Positions 26,038 through 34,619 of a stretch of 36,909 bases of DNA are shown one piece after another. Location: contig CAJXPD010000085.1 in NCBI GenBank assembly GCA_913057785.1, positions 1 through 36,909 on the forward strand. The letters are read 5' to 3'. A program made the position numbers and the translations under genes. The notes below the pieces were generated by a model, which was given only the letters and a program-made list of their open reading frames with translations, searched no databases and was not told the origin of the DNA. Source of the DNA: an uncultured Lewinella sp. Its GTDB lineage: Bacteria; Bacteroidota; Bacteroidia; Chitinophagales; Saprospiraceae. How positions within the stretch are numbered: the first letter of the stretch is position 1; each line of letters opens with the position of its first letter.

Positions 26038-27150
26038 TTATTCTTTTGCAAAATCATCAGCCAATTCCTCGATTTTTTCAGCAGATAAAAGGCTTCCGCT
26101 ATGAACTAGTATTTGATATTTAAACTCAACGGATTGGCCAGCTTCCAGGGAAAAATTCAAGGATTCTTTCCCTTTGGAAAAAACGGCCTGTCCCAATGGG
26201 TTGGCTGCAAATAACCCATAGTCACGGGCATGCCAATAGGTCGGGTAACCTGGATTGTCAGGATGATCCAGTATTACGAGGGAGGACTCCTCTTCTGCTA
26301 CCTGTCCATGAAGCTTCATCCATCGGGCTCTCGTTCCCCATACTCCGCGGCCCGTTTGCCCGGTGCTACTTAGATAGTTGCCATTCACGCCTTCATTGTC
26401 AATGACTTTAGCAGCCTTGGGGACCCCGGCCTCACCGGCTAGAAGTAGGGGCTTCTCCGAAGGGAATTCAAGCGCTCGGTTGACTCGTATACCAAACATG
26501 CCCTCCTTATTGTCTTGAAAGGAAACACTCGTGTCTCTAGCAGTAAGTTGGGTTACTCTTTCAATTACTCGAATCTCATCTTGCACAGAAAAACGAAAGC
26601 TTGTCCGCTCATCTAAAAGAACTTTGCCGTACAGATCTTCCCATTGCATCGTTACCGTGAGTGTTGCTTGGTCCTGTTTTTGCTCAATACTTGCTATACC
26701 TTTATGGATAATTCGGCCATAGCGGTGTTTTCTTTCTGGTGGGACTTTACCTTTATTGTTCCAAAAATCAAGGCCATTGACCTTACCATAGTTAAGCCAA
26801 TGTCCTACTTGATGAGGATGATCCACGCGTTCGCCCGGCTGGGGATCTATTGGGAACCCGCGAGTAAGTGATACTCCTTTATCCGTTAGAATAGGATATA
26901 GTATAGGTTTGGCAATATCATCTGGATATCTATAGGCAGTGAAAAGCTGCCCATCAATGGATACCTCTACCTTTTGTTCCTCTGGAACGAATTGAAGTTG
27001 GATGCTGGAAGGCAAATCGGTTGATAATGTGGCTGGCCGGATTTTGCTTTGGCAAGCTGATAGTGATAAACAAAGGGCAATAGCACTGCCCCATCCGACA
27101 AGATGTACAGCAAAGCTGCCAACTGCTGGTTTCTCTGGAAGATATGACAT
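26038..27150 (-). CDS. DUF6807 (so-called PmoA-family) lipoprotein
   Basis: 370 residues. A type II signal peptide ends at Cys33 (LSLSACQS), predicting a lipoprotein. The mature part matches the DUF6807 family as I know it: YRYPDDIAKPILYPI, SLTRGFPIDPQPGERVDHPHQVGHWLNYGKVNGLDFWN, and later LVILDHPDNPGYPTYWHARDYGLFAANPLG. Databases often label it methane oxygenase PmoA, but nothing here supports methane chemistry. Such genes frequently sit beside Gfo/Idh/MocA oxidoreductases and sugar hydrolases, so a carbohydrate role is more likely. The conserved His-rich HPHQVGHW motif may be an active or metal site (inference). It is the first gene of the sulfatase/oxidoreductase run. Confidence 0.85.
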   Translation of the reverse strand: MSYLPEKPAVGSFAVHLVGWGSAIALCLSLSACQSKIRPATLSTDLPSSIQLQFVPEEQKVEVSIDGQLFTAYRYPDDIAKPILYPILTDKGVSLTRGFPIDPQPGERVDHPHQVGHWLNYGKVNGLDFWNNKGKVPPERKHRYGRIIHKGIASIEQKQDQATLTVTMQWEDLYGKVLLDERTSFRFSVQDEIRVIERVTQLTARDTSVSFQDNKEGMFGIRVNRALEFPSEKPLLLAGEAGVPKAAKVIDNEGVNGNYLSSTGQTGRGVWGTRARWMKLHGQVAEEESSLVILDHPDNPGYPTYWHARDYGLFAANPLGQAVFSKGKESLNFSLEAGQSVEFKYQILVHSGSLLSAEKIEELADDFAKE

Positions 27151-27348
27151 AACTTGTTTAATAGCCTTATTGGTCGGCTATAGTTGTAATTCGTTTTGTT
27201 GTTGGTTGCTGATCAGTGTAAATCTGAGCAGCTCTTCTAAAGTTAATAAGAATATATGGCCTGAGGAAGTAAAGCGAAGAGTAAGCTTATTTTGTGTACA
27301 AATTGTGGTTTGGACCGATATGCTATTTTCACGCGCCTATTATTTGTA

Positions 27349-28005
27349 CTAGCCTTCCGATAACCGTGCTAAATTGAAGTTCTTCTTCCTCCGCCAAATC
27401 AGGATTTCCGCTACGGCTAAATTGAAAACCCAACTGACCCAAGCCACGATCGTATACTGAAGTTCTGGATCTAGATACCACCAATTGCTGATGCCGAATT
27501 GCAGTATCCGCAAACTAATGGCAGACAGTGTTAGCGCATAGGAGCGAATCATATAGGCACCATGTCTTCCAAATTGCTTATGCCTGGCCGTTTGATAGGC
27601 CTGCCAAGTGAACCACCACCATAGCATAGAGAGTAAAATAAAACTGATCCTGGCAGTCCAATCTCCGTTGGAATAACACGACATTACTAAAGCAGCGGGG
27701 CCGCTGACAAATAGAATAATGAAGACATAGCCTTGACCTAAGAAGCGATGAAGACGAGGCCATTTGCGAAGGAAAGCGGCGGAGAATTGTACCACCCCTA
27801 CAATAAGTACATAGAGACTGGTGAAAATATGGAGATGGAAGGCCCAACGGTAATGACCGAGATGAATGATATGTTGCTTTGTGAGCAGGAAGTCGATGTC
27901 CAAGGCTCCTCCACTGTAGGGGAGAATGATCATCAGCATTAAGTAGAAGGAGAACAATACGAAGATCGCGAAGAGGCTGGCCTTTAAAGTATTATGGAAC
28001 AGCAT
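27349..28005 (-). CDS. DUF2306 family integral membrane protein
   Basis: 218 residues with six or so hydrophobic helices and the DUF2306 pattern of conserved histidines: an H in the HLGHYRWAFHLHIFTSLYVLIVG segment, RKWPRLHRFLGQGYV, and HGAYMIRSYALT. The histidine spacing could hold a heme or metal, as in cytochrome-like membrane proteins, but no function is established. The gene is divergent from iolB (266 bp between starts) and separated from the DUF6807 gene by 198 bp, so it is probably a transcription unit of its own. The ATG at 28005 begins a plausible first transmembrane segment. Confidence 0.85.
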   Translation of the reverse strand: MLFHNTLKASLFAIFVLFSFYLMLMIILPYSGGALDIDFLLTKQHIIHLGHYRWAFHLHIFTSLYVLIVGVVQFSAAFLRKWPRLHRFLGQGYVFIILFVSGPAALVMSCYSNGDWTARISFILLSMLWWWFTWQAYQTARHKQFGRHGAYMIRSYALTLSAISLRILQFGISNWWYLDPELQYTIVAWVSWVFNLAVAEILIWRRKKNFNLARLSEG

Positions 28006-28178
28006 TTTTCAATGGGTTTGAGGTTGGTGTCGGTTGGATGAGCGTTTCTGCTTTAATTCCACCTATTGTAATAACTGGGTTTCATGTAATCTTATTCTAT
28101 CAGCCTGATAGAATTCACCTTTATCCTTCAGTCTTTGCTGCTGAAGGTCGCCGGTAGGTTCTGTTCCTGTAAAAATTA

Positions 28179-28188
28179 CAAACGTTTG
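28179..28188. promoter_or_regulatory. LacI-family-type operator upstream of the iol operon
   Basis: The 10-bp palindrome CAAACGTTTG, in the context TTACAAACGTTTGCGT, shares its core and one 12-bp half (CAAACGTTTGC) with the site at 22545-22558. It lies 82 bp upstream of the iolB ATG, where it could overlap or sit just upstream of the iolB promoter; a degenerate -7 box TATTATTG is at 28236-28243. No regulator gene is present in the window. Confidence 0.6.
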
Positions 28189-28270
28189 CGTATTAATTGA
28201 GTTGGCCTGCCTATGGGATTGTAAAGGGTAAACGCTATTATTGAGATAGAAAAATCAACTATATCCTCTT

Positions 28271-29161
28271 ATGAAAAGATCAACACAAAGTCCCCTATTG
28301 ATCCTAAGTGATACAAATTCGGCCTCAGGGATCTATCAGGATGTTAGAAGAGAAGAAGCGGATTGGGAATTCCTGAATTTTCAAGCAAGAAGGCTTAAGA
28401 AGGGAGAGCATTGGACCCACGATACGGGTGATAATGAATATGCAATCGTGCTCTTGAGCGGGAATTTTACCGTAGAATCTAGTAAAGGTGCCTGGAAGAC
28501 CGAGAATGGCCGAAAAGATGTTTTCAGCGGAATAGCTCATACCCTCTATCTTTCCCGGCATACTAAATTTACCTTAACGGCTAACAGCGAAGTACTTGAT
28601 ATTGGAGTAGGCTGGTGCGAAACGGATGAAGACCATCCGCCTTATTTTAAACGGCCAGAAGAATGTGCTATTGAGCTCCGTGGAGGAGACAATGCCAATC
28701 GACAGATCAATAGCTTACTGCAGCCTGGGTTTGATTGCCATCGACTGGTTGTGGTGGAAGTGTATACCCCTTCGGGGAACTGGAGCTCCTTCCCCGCCCA
28801 TAAGCACGATGAGCGGATTCTAGATGAAGATGGGAATGTTTTAGAAGCTCGCCTAGAAGAGATATACTTCTATAAAATTGATAAACCACAGGGATACGCT
28901 ATTCAACAAGTATATACTGGAGATCGAAGTTTGGATGAAATGGTCAGGCCCAAAAATGATGATCTAGTTTTGGTCCCCAAAGGATATCATCCCGTAGTTG
29001 CAGGGCATGGTTATAATGTGTATTACTTAAACTTTCTGACCGGTAGTGATCAATCTTTAGCAAATACGGATGATCCGGATCACAAATGGATCTACGGCAC
29101 CTGGAAGGGGCAAGACCCTCGCCTGCCGTTGGTGACAGCTGACATGAATCAGTCCAGTTAA
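28271..29161 (+). CDS. iolB: 5-deoxy-glucuronate isomerase IolB
   Basis: 296 residues, close to the usual IolB length of about 270-300. It isomerises 5-deoxy-D-glucuronate to 5-dehydro-2-deoxy-D-gluconate in cytoplasmic myo-inositol catabolism. The double-cupin fold is visible. Key second-cupin features are NWSSFPAHKHDER with metal-binding histidines, LEEIYFYKI with the metal-binding glutamate, and DLVLVPKGYHPVVAGHGYNVYYLN. It is the first gene of the iol operon, 82 bp downstream of the LacI-type palindrome, and is followed by iolC after 12 bp. Confidence 0.95.
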   Translation: MKRSTQSPLLILSDTNSASGIYQDVRREEADWEFLNFQARRLKKGEHWTHDTGDNEYAIVLLSGNFTVESSKGAWKTENGRKDVFSGIAHTLYLSRHTKFTLTANSEVLDIGVGWCETDEDHPPYFKRPEECAIELRGGDNANRQINSLLQPGFDCHRLVVVEVYTPSGNWSSFPAHKHDERILDEDGNVLEARLEEIYFYKIDKPQGYAIQQVYTGDRSLDEMVRPKNDDLVLVPKGYHPVVAGHGYNVYYLNFLTGSDQSLANTDDPDHKWIYGTWKGQDPRLPLVTADMNQSS

Positions 29162-29173
29162 AAGCACGGGATT

Positions 29174-30190
29174 ATGAAAAATGATCGACCATTTGATGTC
29201 ATTACCTTCGGGCGCTCTTCTATCGATTTGTACTCTAATGATCTAGGTGCCGCCTTTGAGGAGATCAGTGCTTTTGGGGCTTTTGTCGGCGGATCCTCCA
29301 CGAATATTGCCGTAGGAAGCTGCCGTCTGGGCTTGAAAACCGCCTTGCTGACAGCAGTTGGTGCAGATAAGGTTGGGGATTTTATCAAGAACTTCCTGGA
29401 GAAGGAAGGAATTGAAACTAAGTACATTCCTACAATCGTGGGAACCCGTAGTTCTGCTGTTGTTTTGGGTATTGAACCACCGGATCGTTTTCCGCTGGTT
29501 TTCTATCGGGATAATGCTGCCGATCTACAGATAGACATTGATCATGTCAAGGCGATCCCCTTAGACCAATTCAAGGCGATTGTCCTTTCAGGAAATGCCT
29601 TAAGCAAAAATCCGAGCCAAACGGCAACTTTCTATGCCGCGGAAGAGGCGCTGCAAAAAGGGACACAGATTTTTCTAGATTTAGATTTTCGGGCGGATCA
29701 GTGGTACGATACTCGAGCCTATGGCGTGATGGTTCGGGCGCTTCTGCCAAAGGTAGAGATCGCGATTGGCACGGAAGAGGAGATCTTAGCTGCCAGTTTG
29801 CAGGATAGTAGCCAGATTACCATTACTCACCAGCAAGTATCTGCTCCAGAAATTAGTGGTGATATTGATACGGCCATCCAGAAGATTCTGAATTTGGGGG
29901 TAAAGGTGTTGATTGTGAAACGAGGGGCCGAGGGAGCCTCAATCTTTGAAGCCGGTAAGGAAGAGGTAAAGGTACCTGGATTTCCAGTGGAGATCTTGAA
30001 TATTCTCGGGGCAGGAGATGCTTTTGCGGCGGGATTTCTATATGGATGTCTGCAAGGCTGGGACCTATATAAAGCAGTAAGAATGGGAAATGCCTGTGGA
30101 GCAATTCTAGTGACTCAGCATGGATGTGCTAACTTTATGCCAAGCCAGGCTGAAGCCCTGGCTTTTGCCAATAGTCAAGGAGGTCTGTAA
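29174..30190 (+). CDS. iolC: 5-dehydro-2-deoxygluconokinase IolC
   Basis: 338 residues, PfkB/ribokinase family. It phosphorylates 5-dehydro-2-deoxy-D-gluconate (DKG) to DKGP with ATP. Motifs include the N-terminal FDVITFGRSSIDLYSNDLG start typical of IolC, the GGSSTNIAVG sugar-binding segment (about 36-46), the KRGAEG stretch, and the PfkB signature ILGAGDAFAAGF with catalytic Asp282. It is part of the iol operon, 12 bp after iolB and 56 bp before iolA. The aldolase IolJ that would cleave DKGP is not in the window and may lie downstream or elsewhere. Confidence 0.95.
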   Translation: MKNDRPFDVITFGRSSIDLYSNDLGAAFEEISAFGAFVGGSSTNIAVGSCRLGLKTALLTAVGADKVGDFIKNFLEKEGIETKYIPTIVGTRSSAVVLGIEPPDRFPLVFYRDNAADLQIDIDHVKAIPLDQFKAIVLSGNALSKNPSQTATFYAAEEALQKGTQIFLDLDFRADQWYDTRAYGVMVRALLPKVEIAIGTEEEILAASLQDSSQITITHQQVSAPEISGDIDTAIQKILNLGVKVLIVKRGAEGASIFEAGKEEVKVPGFPVEILNILGAGDAFAAGFLYGCLQGWDLYKAVRMGNACGAILVTQHGCANFMPSQAEALAFANSQGGL

Positions 30191-30246
30191 AGTGGTAAAT
30201 CCATTTCAAACTTAAAATAGTACATAGACAATAGCTAGCAACAACT

Positions 30247-31713
30247 ATGGAAAGGTTAAACAACTATATCAATGGGAGCTGGGTGAAAAGCCAAGGCAGC
30301 ACCTATATAAACGTCGACAATCCTGCTACCTTAGAAGTACTGGCGGAGGTGCCGAGTGGTGGTAAAGAGGATGTAGCTGTAGCAGTGGAAGCTGCTGCAA
30401 AGGCTTTTCCTGCATGGAGAAATACCCCAGCTCATCAAAGAATCCAGTATCTCTTTAAATTGAAGATGCTATTGGAGGAAGCTAGGGAGGATATCGCCAA
30501 GACTATAACTCTAGAATGTGGGAAAACCTATGGGGAATCCCAGGGAGAGATGCAACGAGCCATCGAAAACGTAGAAATGGCTTGCGGTATTCCAGCACTG
30601 ATGCAAGGTCAATTTTCCGAAGATATTGCCAAAGGGATTGATGAATTTATGATCCGGCAACCGCTGGGTGTTTGCGCTTGTATCGCTCCGTTCAACTTCC
30701 CGGGTATGATCCCTTTCTGGTTCTTACCTTATGCCATTGCCTGCGGGAATACGTTTATCGTAAAGCCCTCCGAAAAGGTGCCTTTGACCATGCAAAAGGT
30801 TTTTCAACTCATTGATCAGTTAGAGCTCCCCAAAGGAGTGATCAATATGGTCCATGGTGCGAAAGAAAGTGTCGATACTTTGCTAGAACATCCCGAAGTG
30901 AAAGCTATTAGCTTTGTGGGCTCTACGTCCATTGCGCGCTATGTTTACGCGAAGGCGGCCCAGCACGGGAAGCGCGTACAAGCACAAGGTGGAGCCAAAA
31001 ACCCGATTATCATCCTCCCCGATGCGGAGCTGGATACTACTGCTCAAATCGTGGCAGATAGCGTCTATGGCTGTGCTGGCCAACGGTGCTTAGCCGCTTC
31101 CATGGTTGTAACAATCGGCGAACATCGCCCCATCACGGAGAAGATCATGGAACTCACCGAAAGCAGAGTCACCGGCTTTGGACTAGCTGATGGCGTGGCA
31201 ATGGGCCCCGTCATCACTCCAGAAAGCAAAAGCCGAATCCATGCCCTGATCGATGAGGGCGTTGCTGAAGGGGCGCGGCTAGTATTGGATGGCCGGAACC
31301 CCAAGATAGCGGGATATGAAGGTGGCAATTTTATTGCTCCCACTATTCTTGAGGATGTGCCTTTAGGGGGGAAGATTGCTAGCACCGAAATCTTTGGGCC
31401 AGTTATGAGTTTGATACATCTGGATAGTATCGATCAAGCCATTGAACTGGTAAATAGTGGCAACTATGGAAATATGGCTTGCCTGTTCACCTCCAGCGGT
31501 TCAGCGGCGCGGCAGTTTCGTCACGACGCATGGGCGGGTAATATTGGGATCAATATTGGGGTAGCAGCCCCCATGGCCGAATTCCCTTTTTCCGGCTGGA
31601 AGGATAGTTTCTTTGGGGATCTGCATGGACAAGGACGGCATGCCGTTGAGTTCTTTACCCAAACGAAAGTAGTCGTAGAGCGATGGTTTAAGACCTGGGA
31701 ACGAAAATTCTGA
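30247..31713 (+). CDS. iolA: CoA-acylating methylmalonate/malonate-semialdehyde dehydrogenase IolA
   Basis: 488 residues, aldehyde-dehydrogenase superfamily, the MmsA/IolA branch. It converts malonate semialdehyde (and methylmalonate semialdehyde) to acetyl-CoA or propionyl-CoA, with NAD+ and CO2 release. The start NYINGSWVKS, the IAPFNFPGMIPFWFLPYAIACGN segment, GSTSIARYVY and the catalytic motif GCAGQRCLA with Cys281 are clear. The glutamate of the usual general base is absent from the sequence around AQGGAKNP, as is normal for this CoA-dependent branch. It sits in the iol operon, which supports IolA over valine-degradation MmsA. Confidence 0.93.
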   Translation: MERLNNYINGSWVKSQGSTYINVDNPATLEVLAEVPSGGKEDVAVAVEAAAKAFPAWRNTPAHQRIQYLFKLKMLLEEAREDIAKTITLECGKTYGESQGEMQRAIENVEMACGIPALMQGQFSEDIAKGIDEFMIRQPLGVCACIAPFNFPGMIPFWFLPYAIACGNTFIVKPSEKVPLTMQKVFQLIDQLELPKGVINMVHGAKESVDTLLEHPEVKAISFVGSTSIARYVYAKAAQHGKRVQAQGGAKNPIIILPDAELDTTAQIVADSVYGCAGQRCLAASMVVTIGEHRPITEKIMELTESRVTGFGLADGVAMGPVITPESKSRIHALIDEGVAEGARLVLDGRNPKIAGYEGGNFIAPTILEDVPLGGKIASTEIFGPVMSLIHLDSIDQAIELVNSGNYGNMACLFTSSGSAARQFRHDAWAGNIGINIGVAAPMAEFPFSGWKDSFFGDLHGQGRHAVEFFTQTKVVVERWFKTWERKF

Positions 31714-31787
31714 GGGGTCCGCTGATCGGAATAAATAGCCTAGGGGATTAGGCATACGCTAAGCATAAAACGAAAACCAACAACAAG

Positions 31788-32792
31788 ATGGAACAATTAA
31801 AGGTCGGCATTATTGGCCTCGGCCGTATAGGTAAGATTCACGCCAAGAATTTAGTAGCCTTAGCGGATGTAGAAGTGGTAATGGCTTCGGATCCAGATCC
31901 CGCCGCCCGCGCTTTTGCAGCGCAACTTGGGGTTGTCCAAGTGTCAGCAGACTTCGATCAAATCTTTTCACATCCTGAAATCAAGGCAGTCATCATCTGT
32001 TCCCCAACGGATACCCATTTCGAATGTATAGAAAAAGCGGCTGCGGCAGGACAGCATATCTTTTGCGAGAAGCCGCTTGATATGACCGTAGAGGCTATCG
32101 AAAAAATCGTTGAGATCGTCACGCAAGCACAAGTAAAGTTGCAAGTGGGTTTCAATCGTCGGTTTGATGTGCATTTTGCTCGCATTCGATCCTTGGTGGA
32201 GGCTGGTGCTGTGGGAGATACACACATCTTAAAGATTAGCAGTCGTGATCCAGGACCGCCACCTATCTCCTATATTGAGCGCTCAGGAGGGCTATTTCTC
32301 GACATGACCATCCACGATTTTGATATGGCGCGTTTCATCGTGGGGAGTGAGGTCAAGGAAGTATTTGCCATTGGGCGTGTCAGAGTAGATCCAGCTATTG
32401 GTGAGGCAGGAGATGTGGATACGGCCATTGTTAATTTGACTTTCGAAAATGGAACGATTGCGACGATCGACAATAGCCGGAAAGCGACCTACGGTTACGA
32501 CCAGCGGCTAGAGGTCTTTGGCTCTAAAGGCATGGCGCATATCGGTAATCAACAAGCAGATTCACATACGGTCTACAATGCCGAAGGTATACATCAGCCC
32601 GTCTTGCTAGATTTTTTCTTGGAAAGGTATGAACAGGCTTATCGAAGCGAGATGCAAGATTTTGTCGCTGCCATTCGCGGTGGAAAACCAGTGCCTGTGG
32701 ATGCCCATGATGCCCTGATGGCCACCAAAATCGGTATGGCTGCTTGGCAGTCTGTTCGAGAAAACCGTCCAGTGGCTCTGAGTGAGATGTAA
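31788..32792 (+). CDS. iolG: myo-Inositol 2-dehydrogenase IolG
   Basis: 334 residues, Gfo/Idh/MocA superfamily, cytoplasmic (no signal). It oxidises myo-inositol to 2-keto-myo-inositol (scyllo-inosose) with NAD+. A Rossmann motif GIIGLGRIGKIHAKN begins at residue 8, the EKP motif is FCEKPLDMT, and the C-terminal domain has GFNRRFD, the GGLFLDMTIHDFDMARF block with catalytic Asp/His, and VDTAIVNLTFENG. The length and these motifs match bacterial IolG. It lies 74 bp after iolA and directly before the symporter gene, so uptake and first oxidation are linked. It is the only Gfo/Idh member here without a Tat signal. Confidence 0.93.
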   Translation: MEQLKVGIIGLGRIGKIHAKNLVALADVEVVMASDPDPAARAFAAQLGVVQVSADFDQIFSHPEIKAVIICSPTDTHFECIEKAAAAGQHIFCEKPLDMTVEAIEKIVEIVTQAQVKLQVGFNRRFDVHFARIRSLVEAGAVGDTHILKISSRDPGPPPISYIERSGGLFLDMTIHDFDMARFIVGSEVKEVFAIGRVRVDPAIGEAGDVDTAIVNLTFENGTIATIDNSRKATYGYDQRLEVFGSKGMAHIGNQQADSHTVYNAEGIHQPVLLDFFLERYEQAYRSEMQDFVAAIRGGKPVPVDAHDALMATKIGMAAWQSVRENRPVALSEM

Positions 32793-32830
32793 GAACACGC
32801 GCCTATATCGACAATCTAAAAGCCAAGTTT

Positions 32831-34432
32831 ATGCTACAGTTCCTCAGCTTTCTTCTATTTACCGGCTTTGTGGCTTTCTATGCCACCTGGCAGTTGCGAA
32901 AGGATAAGCTCAATACCCAAGATGGTTATTTTCTTGGTGGGCGGAGTTTGACGGGTATTGTCATCGCCGGGTCTATGCTCCTCACCAATATTTCAACGGA
33001 GCATTTGATTGGTATGAATGGTTCTTCGTACAAAAACGGAGCGATCATTATTGCCTGGGAGGTGACTTCAGCGCTGGCTTTGGTGGCAGCGGCTATGTAC
33101 TTCATGCCCCGTTACCTTAAGATGGGCCTGACCACCATTCCAGAATTCCTGGAAAAGCGGTTTGATGGCTTGACCAGGACCTTGATCGCATTACTCCTGA
33201 TTATCTCCTTCGTTTCCACTTTGCTTCCTATCGTACTCTACACCGGTGCGATTAATATTGAAAGCATTTTTGAGATATCTGATCTTCTGAATGTGTCAAA
33301 ACAGGAAGGACTTTGGATTACGGTCTTGGTAGTAGGAATCCTCGGAGGAATATATGCCATTTTTGGCGGGTTGAAAATGGTGGCGTATACAGATACCATC
33401 AATGGTTTTGGCTTGTTAATCGCTGGATTGCTGGTTCCTTTGCTAGCCTTGATTGATATCGGTGGAGGTAGTGTATGGGAAGGCTTGAGCAAGGTATTTG
33501 CCAACAGTCCGGAGAAGTTTAATGTAGTGAGCCGAGAAGCTTCGGTGGGACCAGGGGCGCGGGAGGCTATTCTGCCTTTCAGCGTGCTATTCACCGGCTT
33601 GATCATTAACCAACTGTATTTCTGGACGATGCACCAGTCCATTATCCAAAGGGCTTTAGGGGCGGTAAGTCTTAAGGAAGCCCAGAAGGGACTGTTGTTT
33701 ACAGGGGTGTTGAAAATTTTGATTCCACTGGTAATTGTACTCCCGGGGATCATCGCCTTCTACTACTTCGGAGACACCTATTATGAAGATCAAGATGTAG
33801 TCTATCCCTTGCTATTGAAGAAAGTCCTACCCCTGTGGTTAACCGGTTTCTTTGTAGCGGTTGTAATGGGGGCGGTCTTGAGTACCTTTAACAGTGCCTT
33901 GAATAGTGCAGCTACCATCTTCAGTTTAGGCATATATCAACGCTACGTAAATCCGCAAGCAAGTGAGTTGCGGCTAGTAACGATAGGCAAAAGTGTATCA
34001 ACTATACTAGCTGTCTTTGCCATAGCTGTGGCGCCATTCGTTGGGAATGCGCCGGAGGGCTTGTACCAATTATTGCAGCAATTGAATGGCATATTCTTCA
34101 TACCAATGGCTACTGTGATCTTGGCCGGCTTTTTCTTCCCAAAAGTATCTGCAATTGGGGCCAAGGCGGGACTCATTTTTGGTTTGGTATTCTATGTAGT
34201 CGTGTATTTTGGACTGGCAGTGGATCTGCACTTTGTGCACGTCTGGGGGATTGAATTTGTGTTGAATGTGGCCGTGATGCACCTCGTATCCATGTACTAT
34301 CCAAGAAAGAATCCATTCGTGATTGAAGATGCTGGAGTGCTTAACCTAGAGCAATGGAAGTATGCCAAAGGACTAAGTATCACCTTGGTAGTAATCACAC
34401 TGATTATCTATATTTTGTTGGGCAACGTTTAA
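32831..34432 (+). CDS. Sodium:solute symporter (SSS/SLC5 family), probable inositol importer
   Basis: 533 residues with about 13-14 transmembrane helices, the normal SSS topology, in the inner membrane. Motifs include DGYFLGGRSLTGIVIAGSMLLTNISTEHLIG at the N-terminus (sodium-site helix 1), GGLKMVAYTDTINGFGLL and GAVLSTFNSALNSAATIFS. Members use the sodium gradient to import sugars, polyols or inositols. The placement between iolG and iolD makes myo-inositol, or a close relative, the likely substrate (inference from context). The stop at 34430-34432 is followed by a duplicated 51-bp leader before iolD. Confidence 0.92.
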   Translation: MLQFLSFLLFTGFVAFYATWQLRKDKLNTQDGYFLGGRSLTGIVIAGSMLLTNISTEHLIGMNGSSYKNGAIIIAWEVTSALALVAAAMYFMPRYLKMGLTTIPEFLEKRFDGLTRTLIALLLIISFVSTLLPIVLYTGAINIESIFEISDLLNVSKQEGLWITVLVVGILGGIYAIFGGLKMVAYTDTINGFGLLIAGLLVPLLALIDIGGGSVWEGLSKVFANSPEKFNVVSREASVGPGAREAILPFSVLFTGLIINQLYFWTMHQSIIQRALGAVSLKEAQKGLLFTGVLKILIPLVIVLPGIIAFYYFGDTYYEDQDVVYPLLLKKVLPLWLTGFFVAVVMGAVLSTFNSALNSAATIFSLGIYQRYVNPQASELRLVTIGKSVSTILAVFAIAVAPFVGNAPEGLYQLLQQLNGIFFIPMATVILAGFFFPKVSAIGAKAGLIFGLVFYVVVYFGLAVDLHFVHVWGIEFVLNVAVMHLVSMYYPRKNPFVIEDAGVLNLEQWKYAKGLSITLVVITLIIYILLGNV

Positions 34433-34443
34433 GCCCGTACACA

Positions 34444-34494
34444 TCAGGAAAAAGGCTGACTTCACAACACAAATAGGTCAAAGAACCACTAAAA
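34444..34494 (+). repeat. 51-bp direct repeat, copy 1
   Basis: This copy (begins TCAGGAAAAAGGCTGACTTC) matches the copy at 34561-34611 at 49 of 51 positions (two A/G differences), with a 117-bp period. It begins 12 bp after the symporter stop codon. Looser similarity continues upstream: the end of the symporter gene, about 34411-34433 (ATTTTGTTGGGCAACGTTTAAG), resembles 34506-34527. This suggests that the gene end plus spacer was duplicated and then diverged. Confidence 0.85.
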
Positions 34495-34560
34495 CCTTCT
34501 TTGCCATTTTTGTGGGCAGCGTTTTAGATGAAAGGACAGCGACCAAAGGAAGCTTGACTT

Positions 34561-34611
34561 TCAGGGAAAAGGCTGACTTCACAACACGAATAGGTCAAAG
34601 AACCACTAAAA
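34561..34611 (+). repeat. 51-bp direct repeat, copy 2, immediately upstream of iolD
   Basis: This is the second copy of the 51-bp element, 49/51 identical to 34444-34494. It ends 8 bp before the iolD ATG at 34620 and therefore forms most of its 5' leader. Because a GTG at 34512 is in frame with iolD through this copy, an automatic caller may wrongly extend iolD by 36 residues into the repeat. Confidence 0.85.
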
Positions 34612-34619
34612 GATACCTA

